Positions 60,474-64,000 of a stretch of 64,000 nucleotides of DNA are shown piece by piece. The stretch is from Sphingomonas sp. BK345 (GTDB taxonomy: Bacteria; Pseudomonadota; Alphaproteobacteria; Sphingomonadales; Sphingomonadaceae). How positions within the stretch are numbered: the stretch's first letter is position 1; every line of letters begins with the position of its first letter. The translations under genes were made by a program, and so were the position numbers. The notes under the pieces were generated by a model. The model ran no database searches. It saw only the letters and a program-made list of their open reading frames with translations, and was not told the origin of the DNA. The stretch is taken from NCBI RefSeq assembly GCF_014193845.1, contig NZ_JACHZX010000002.1, positions 1 to 64,000 of the forward strand. The letters run 5' to 3'.

Positions 60474-61811
60474 TCAGCGCGCCAGCGGCAGTGTCACGGT
60501 CGCGACCGCGCCCGCCGCTTCCTCCCGGTTGGCAAGTACGGCGGTGCCGCCATGCCGCGCGGCGATCGAGCGGACGATCGCCAGCCCCAGCCCGGTGCCG
60601 CCGGTCGAGCGGTTGCGCGAGGGGTCGCCGCGCACGAACGGCTCGAACAGCCTTTCCGCCTGCGCCGGATCGATGCCGGGGCCGCGGTCGGCGACCGTGA
60701 CGGTGACGCGCCCGTCCTCGATCCGCCAGGCGAGCGCCGCGGAATCGCCGTAGCGCAGCGCGTTGCCGATCAGATTGGCGAACAGGCGGCGCAGTCCGCT
60801 CGGGTCGCCGCTCACCACCGCGCGCGGCCCCGCCGCGACCGTCACCGCGGCGCCGCCGACTGCCATGTCCTCAGCCAGGCTATCGAGTAGGCTCGACAGC
60901 TCGACCAGCGTCTCTTCGCGCCGGCCGACGTCGTGGCGCGCGAAGCGGAGCACCTCGGCGATCATCGCGCGCATCTCGTCGATGTCGGCGACGGCGCGGT
61001 CGCGCGCGCCGTCGGGCAGCTGCTCCACCCAGAACGCCAGGCGCGACAGCGGCGTGCCGAGGTCGTGCGCGATCGCGGCCAGCATGGCGGTGCGCGACTC
61101 GGCGTGGCTGGCGAGCCGCGCGTGCATGGTCGAGACCGCGTGCGCCAGTTCGCGCACCTCGCGCCCGCCCTCCGGCAGCGGCGGCAGCGGCGCGCCGGTG
61201 CCGGCGCGGTCGGCCGCGGCGGCGAGCCGGGCGAGCGGGCGCGAGATCGCGCGCGACAGCATCCACGCCGGGATCGACAGGGCCACGATCGCGACCAGCA
61301 TGGCGATCAGCGTGTTGAGGTGCCAGCGCGTGAACAGCGGCAGCGCCGGGCTTCGTACCACACGCCAGCCCTGCGGCAGGTGCCAGGCGATGGTGAAGGA
61401 GCCGAACAACTCGCGCCCGCCGCCGCGTGGGCTCAGCTCGGTGAAAGCGAGCACGTCGCCCGGTGCGACGTGGAGCAGCACGGCGATGCGCGCCTGGGTC
61501 AACGCGTCGGGCTTCTCGCGCCAGCGTGGGGTCGGCGCGGCGGCAGCCGTGAGCGTCTCCAGCGGCTCGATCCGCCATGCACGAAAGCGACCGCCGGGCG
61601 GGCGGAAGCGGAGGAACTCGGGCGGCAGCGGCGGCGGCGGCAGGCCGCGCAGCGCCGCGGTGATCGCCTCGAGCGGGCGCGGCGGCACGCGCGGCGGCGG
61701 CCCGCTGAAGGTGACGAAGAACAGGATCGCGGTGGCGGCGACCACCGAGGCGATCACCAGCGCGAAGATCGGCTGGGCGATCGAATGGGCTCGCCGGACC
61801 GGGCGCGTCAT
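60474..61811 (-). CDS. Sensor histidine kinase of a two-component system
   Basis: 445 residues. Membrane segments at about 15-35 and 166-187 enclose a periplasmic domain of about 130 residues, rich in Pro. HAMP follows (188-240), then the phospho-accepting helix with H249 in AIAHDLGTPLSRL and the ATPase domain: NLIGNALRYG (N box), VADRGPGIDP (G1), FEPFVRGDPSRN and GGTGLGLAIV (G2). The overall form is like EnvZ/RstB-type kinases. It is cotranscribed with the response regulator 10 bases upstream. The stimulus is unknown. Confidence 0.92.
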   Translation of the reverse strand: MTRPVRRAHSIAQPIFALVIASVVAATAILFFVTFSGPPPRVPPRPLEAITAALRGLPPPPLPPEFLRFRPPGGRFRAWRIEPLETLTAAAAPTPRWREKPDALTQARIAVLLHVAPGDVLAFTELSPRGGGRELFGSFTIAWHLPQGWRVVRSPALPLFTRWHLNTLIAMLVAIVALSIPAWMLSRAISRPLARLAAAADRAGTGAPLPPLPEGGREVRELAHAVSTMHARLASHAESRTAMLAAIAHDLGTPLSRLAFWVEQLPDGARDRAVADIDEMRAMIAEVLRFARHDVGRREETLVELSSLLDSLAEDMAVGGAAVTVAAGPRAVVSGDPSGLRRLFANLIGNALRYGDSAALAWRIEDGRVTVTVADRGPGIDPAQAERLFEPFVRGDPSRNRSTGGTGLGLAIVRSIAARHGGTAVLANREEAAGAVATVTLPLAR

Positions 61812-61821
61812 CGCCGGCGCC

Positions 61822-62586
61822 TCAGCGCCGCTCGACGTCGCTGGTGAACATATAGCCCTCGTTGCGCACGGTGCGGATCAGCTCGTCGCCCCCTGGCGCG
61901 TCGTCGCGGGTGAGCTTGCGCCGCAGGCGGCTGACCTGGACGTCGATCGCGCGGTCGAAATGCTCGGCGTTGAGCCCGCGCGACAGGTCGAGCAGCTGGT
62001 CGCGGGTGAGCACGCGGCGCGGGTGCTCGGCAAAGGCGAGCAGCAGGCGGAACTCGCCGTCCGAGAGGTTGATGACGACCTGGTCGGGGTCGAACAGCTG
62101 GCGCCCGACCGGATCGAGCCGCCATCCCGCGAAGCGAAGATAGGGCCGCCCCGAGCTCGGCGCCGCGCTGGCCGCGGCCTGATTGCGCCGCAGGACCGAG
62201 CGGATCCGCGCCAGCAGCTCGCGCGGGTTGGCGGGCTTGGCGACATAATCGTCGGCGCCCATCTCGAGCCCGACGATACGATCCACCTCCTCGCTGATCA
62301 CCGACATGATGATCACTGCCGGGCTGGTCGAGCGGTCGAGCGCGCGCAGGATCGAGAGACCGTCCTCACCGGGCATCATCACGTCGAGTACGATCAGCGC
62401 GTAGCTCTCCTGCTCGAGCCGCGCGCGCATCTCGACGCCGTCCGCTGCGACGTCGACGACATAGCCGTGGCCGGCGAGGAAGGCGGCGGTGAGCTCGCGG
62501 ATGCCGGGATCGTCGTCGACGATGAGGATGCGGGTGGCGAGGTCCACGGCGGGGTCCGGGGCGAGAGCGAGCGAGGCGTCGGGCAT
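61822..62586 (-). CDS. OmpR-family response regulator
   Basis: 254 residues. The receiver domain has ILIVDDDPGI, phospho-acceptor D68 in IVLDVMMPGEDG and K117 in DYVAKP. The winged-helix DNA-binding domain (about 150-250) has LTRDQLLDLSRG, RAIDVQVSRLRRKL and IRTVRNEGYMF. Ser95 takes the place of the usual Thr switch residue. The ATG at 62586 is chosen (MPDASLALAP); 30 upstream codons in frame lack the fold. It is the first gene of the unit with the kinase. Confidence 0.93.
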   Translation of the reverse strand: MPDASLALAPDPAVDLATRILIVDDDPGIRELTAAFLAGHGYVVDVAADGVEMRARLEQESYALIVLDVMMPGEDGLSILRALDRSTSPAVIIMSVISEEVDRIVGLEMGADDYVAKPANPRELLARIRSVLRRNQAAASAAPSSGRPYLRFAGWRLDPVGRQLFDPDQVVINLSDGEFRLLLAFAEHPRRVLTRDQLLDLSRGLNAEHFDRAIDVQVSRLRRKLTRDDAPGGDELIRTVRNEGYMFTSDVERR

Positions 62587-62724
62587 GGCGACCCGACTGG
62601 TGACCACGCGTATCGCGCGGATGACGCCGCTGCAACAAAGCGCGTTCACCCGCTCCCTGTGTCGCGCGTGCAACACTTGCGCGGCGAACCGCGTTGCTCT
62701 TGGAGAGCGGGCGAGGAGTAAGGT

Positions 62725-63552
62725 TTGACCAGGATCGCGGTTGTCCAGACCACCAGCGGGATCGACCCCGCGCGCAACGCGGCGGCGCTGGCCGCGGCGA
62801 TCGAGGAGGCGGGCGCGAAGGGCGCGGAGATGGTGTTCACGCCCGAGATGTCAGGCGTGCTCGACCGCGATCGCGCGCGTGCGGCGCAGTCGATCGTGCG
62901 CGAGGGTGAGGACCAGGTGCTGGTCGCGGTGCGCGAGGCAGCGACGCGCGCGGGGGTGTGGGTGCAACTCGGCTCACTCGCGCTGCGCCGCCACGACGCC
63001 CGCTACGCCAACCGCAGCTTCGTCATCGATTCGCAGGGCAACATCCGCGCCCGTTACGACAAGATGCACCTCTTCGACGTCGATCTGCCCAGCGGTGAGA
63101 GCTGGCGCGAATCAGCGACCTATGCGGCCGGCGACCGGCCGGTACTGGCGGCGACGCCGCTGGGACGGATGGGCCTGTCGATCTGCTACGACATGCGCTT
63201 CCCCGACCTGTACCGCGCCCTGTCGGACAATGGCGCCGCGATCTTGTCGGTGCCCGCCTCGTTCACGCGGCCGACCGGCGAAGCACACTGGCATGTGCTG
63301 CTGCGCGCGCGCGCGATCGAGGCGGCGTGCTATGTCGTCGCCGCGGCGCAGAGCGGGATTCACGAGGACGGGCGCGCCACCTTCGGCCACTCGCTGGTGG
63401 TCGATCCCTGGGGCGAGGTGCTGCTCGACATGGGCGAGGCCGCCGGGATCGGCTATGCCGAGATCGATCCCGAGATCCAGCGCGAGGTGCGCGCGCGCGT
63501 GCCCGCGCTGCAGCATCGCCGCGTCATCCCCGCGCCGATGGTGATTGGCTGA
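62725..63552 (+). CDS. Nitrilase-superfamily amidohydrolase, Nit1/deaminated-glutathione-amidase-like
   Basis: 275 residues. The catalytic Glu-Lys-Cys triad is visible: E41 in FTPEMS, K113 in YDKMHLFDVDL and C154 in SICYDMRFPDLYR. KMHLFDVDLP and the late PWGEVLLDMGE are typical of the Nit1/YafV-type branch that hydrolyses deaminated glutathione as metabolite repair. The start is a TTG at 62725 with AGGAGTAAGG directly upstream, which decides the start. It is divergent from the response regulator. Confidence 0.9.
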   Translation: MTRIAVVQTTSGIDPARNAAALAAAIEEAGAKGAEMVFTPEMSGVLDRDRARAAQSIVREGEDQVLVAVREAATRAGVWVQLGSLALRRHDARYANRSFVIDSQGNIRARYDKMHLFDVDLPSGESWRESATYAAGDRPVLAATPLGRMGLSICYDMRFPDLYRALSDNGAAILSVPASFTRPTGEAHWHVLLRARAIEAACYVVAAAQSGIHEDGRATFGHSLVVDPWGEVLLDMGEAAGIGYAEIDPEIQREVRARVPALQHRRVIPAPMVIG

Positions 63553-63657
63553 GTAGCGGCGCTTGCGGGCGCGCACCCATGCTGCTAGAGGCGGCGTGTT
63601 CGGCGCGGACCTCGTCCGCTGCCGCTTTAGCCGTTTGATCCGGAGTTTATCGGTTTT

Positions 63658-63864
63658 ATGCAGATCATCGTTCGCGACAACAACGTCGACCAGGCCCTCC
63701 GCGCGCTCAAGAAGAAGCTGCAGCGCGAGGGTGTGTATCGCGAGATGAAGCTGCGTCGCCACTATGAGAAGCCGTCGGAGAAGCGCGCGCGCGAGCGCGC
63801 CGCGGCGGTTCGTCGTGCGCGCAAGCTGGAGCGCAAGCGCGCCGAGCGCGACGGCGCACGGTAA
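63658..63864 (+). CDS. rpsU: 30S ribosomal protein S21
   Basis: 68 residues: [20 protein letters not shown], followed by [19 protein letters not shown] and a basic Arg/Lys/Ala tail. This is the standard alphaproteobacterial S21. The upstream 60 bases are relatively AT-rich (GTTTGATCCGGAGTTTATCG), with CGGAG serving as the ribosome site. A hairpin follows the stop. Confidence 0.95.
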   Translation: MQIIVRDNNVDQALRALKKKLQREGVYREMKLRRHYEKPSEKRARERAAAVRRARKLERKRAERDGAR

Positions 63865-63872
63865 GCGGCAGC

Positions 63873-63894
63873 CCCCGCGTTCTCGGGCGCGGGG
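63873..63894 (+). terminator. Hairpin after rpsU, possible terminator
   Basis: CCCCGCG (63873-63879), eight-base loop, CGCGGGG (63888-63894). It begins nine bases after the rpsU stop. No T-run follows, so it is a weak terminator at best. From here to the window end (64000) no gene is supported. Confidence 0.35.
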
Positions 63895-64000
63895 ATCAGT
63901 GATGGGCGCTCGTCGTCCGCCCGATGCTGACGTATCTGCCTGCCGTACGTGATCGCCGCCGGTGGCGGCGCAACCGGGGTGTCCTGAACCGATGTCAACC

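Noticed and set aside
63762..63998. Minus-strand frame of 78 codons at the right edge
   Set aside because: It runs through rpsU in antisense and has no conserved features.

Overview
The window is a very GC-rich stretch of chromosome that looks like an alphaproteobacterium of the Sphingomonas group. Reasons: a Sphingomonas-type alkaline phosphatase with a threonine nucleophile, a DUF2171 low-complexity protein, a 30S S21 gene, sphingomonad-type palindromic intergenic repeats, one good match to the alphaproteobacterial EcfG general-stress promoter, and many coupled starts (ATGA/GTGA/TGATG). The genus is inferred from gene content and sequence style; no marker such as 16S is present.

Region 1 (1-23.8 kb) is mostly housekeeping and accessory genes: an IS110-type transposase tail at the left edge, an alkaline phosphatase, a DsbD/ScsB-like disulfide reductase, the conserved circularly permuted ATP-grasp / alpha-E / transglutaminase-like operon, ThpR, a Bax-inhibitor family protein, a second transglutaminase-like protein, a stress-promoter-driven small acidic protein, barstar, extensin-like and Nudix genes, tRNA-Ala(CGC), a Tyr/Gly/Arg-rich low-complexity protein, a chemoreceptor, a zinc metallopeptidase, 3-hydroxybutyrate dehydrogenase, a cation efflux transporter, a GAF protein, chorismate mutase and a polyprenyl diphosphate synthase.

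Region 2 (23.8-54.3 kb) is a large surface-polysaccharide locus in several transcription units: a Wzx-like flippase (minus); a methyltransferase plus GT4 pair; a membrane GT39-like glycosyltransferase (minus); a tightly coupled plus-strand run (HAD-UbiA fusion, SMR transporter, SDR epimerase, acyltransferase, O-antigen ligase/polymerase, pectate-lyase-like protein, a 1508-residue RTX protein, GT4); a minus-strand run (CapD-type dehydratase, DegT aminotransferase, sulfotransferase, short Wza-like lipoprotein, outer-membrane beta-barrel); and a divergent plus-strand run (two GT4 enzymes, a PglC-type phosphoglycosyltransferase, formyltransferase, PIG-L deacetylase, ATP-grasp, HAD). Together these suggest a lipid-linked glycan that carries a 4-formamido or otherwise N-acylated amino sugar and possibly a pentofuranose, made on a polyprenyl carrier, flipped, polymerised, modified and exported. 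No Wzc-type copolymerase and no type I secretion exporter are in the window.

Region 3 (54.3-64 kb) holds a small protein gene, a possible zinc-ribbon gene beside an AT-rich patch, tRNA-Glu(CUC), class II DAHP synthase, an SDR, an inverted-repeat element, CysS, an exported intradiol dioxygenase, an OmpR-type two-component system, a Nit1-type amidase and rpsU.

Most interesting points: (a) the RTX protein carries 14 copies of a ~57-residue repeat in two groups of exactly seven, which suggests two seven-bladed beta-propellers; (b) the transglutaminase-like protein of the ATP-grasp/alpha-E operon has proline where the catalytic cysteine should be, while the second transglutaminase-like protein 1.5 kb downstream has the intact triad; (c) the HAD-UbiA/SMR/SDR module looks like a polyprenyl-phosphate pentofuranose pathway; (d) the dehydratase, aminotransferase, formyltransferase and PglC-like set resembles a Pgl pathway with formylation in place of acetylation.
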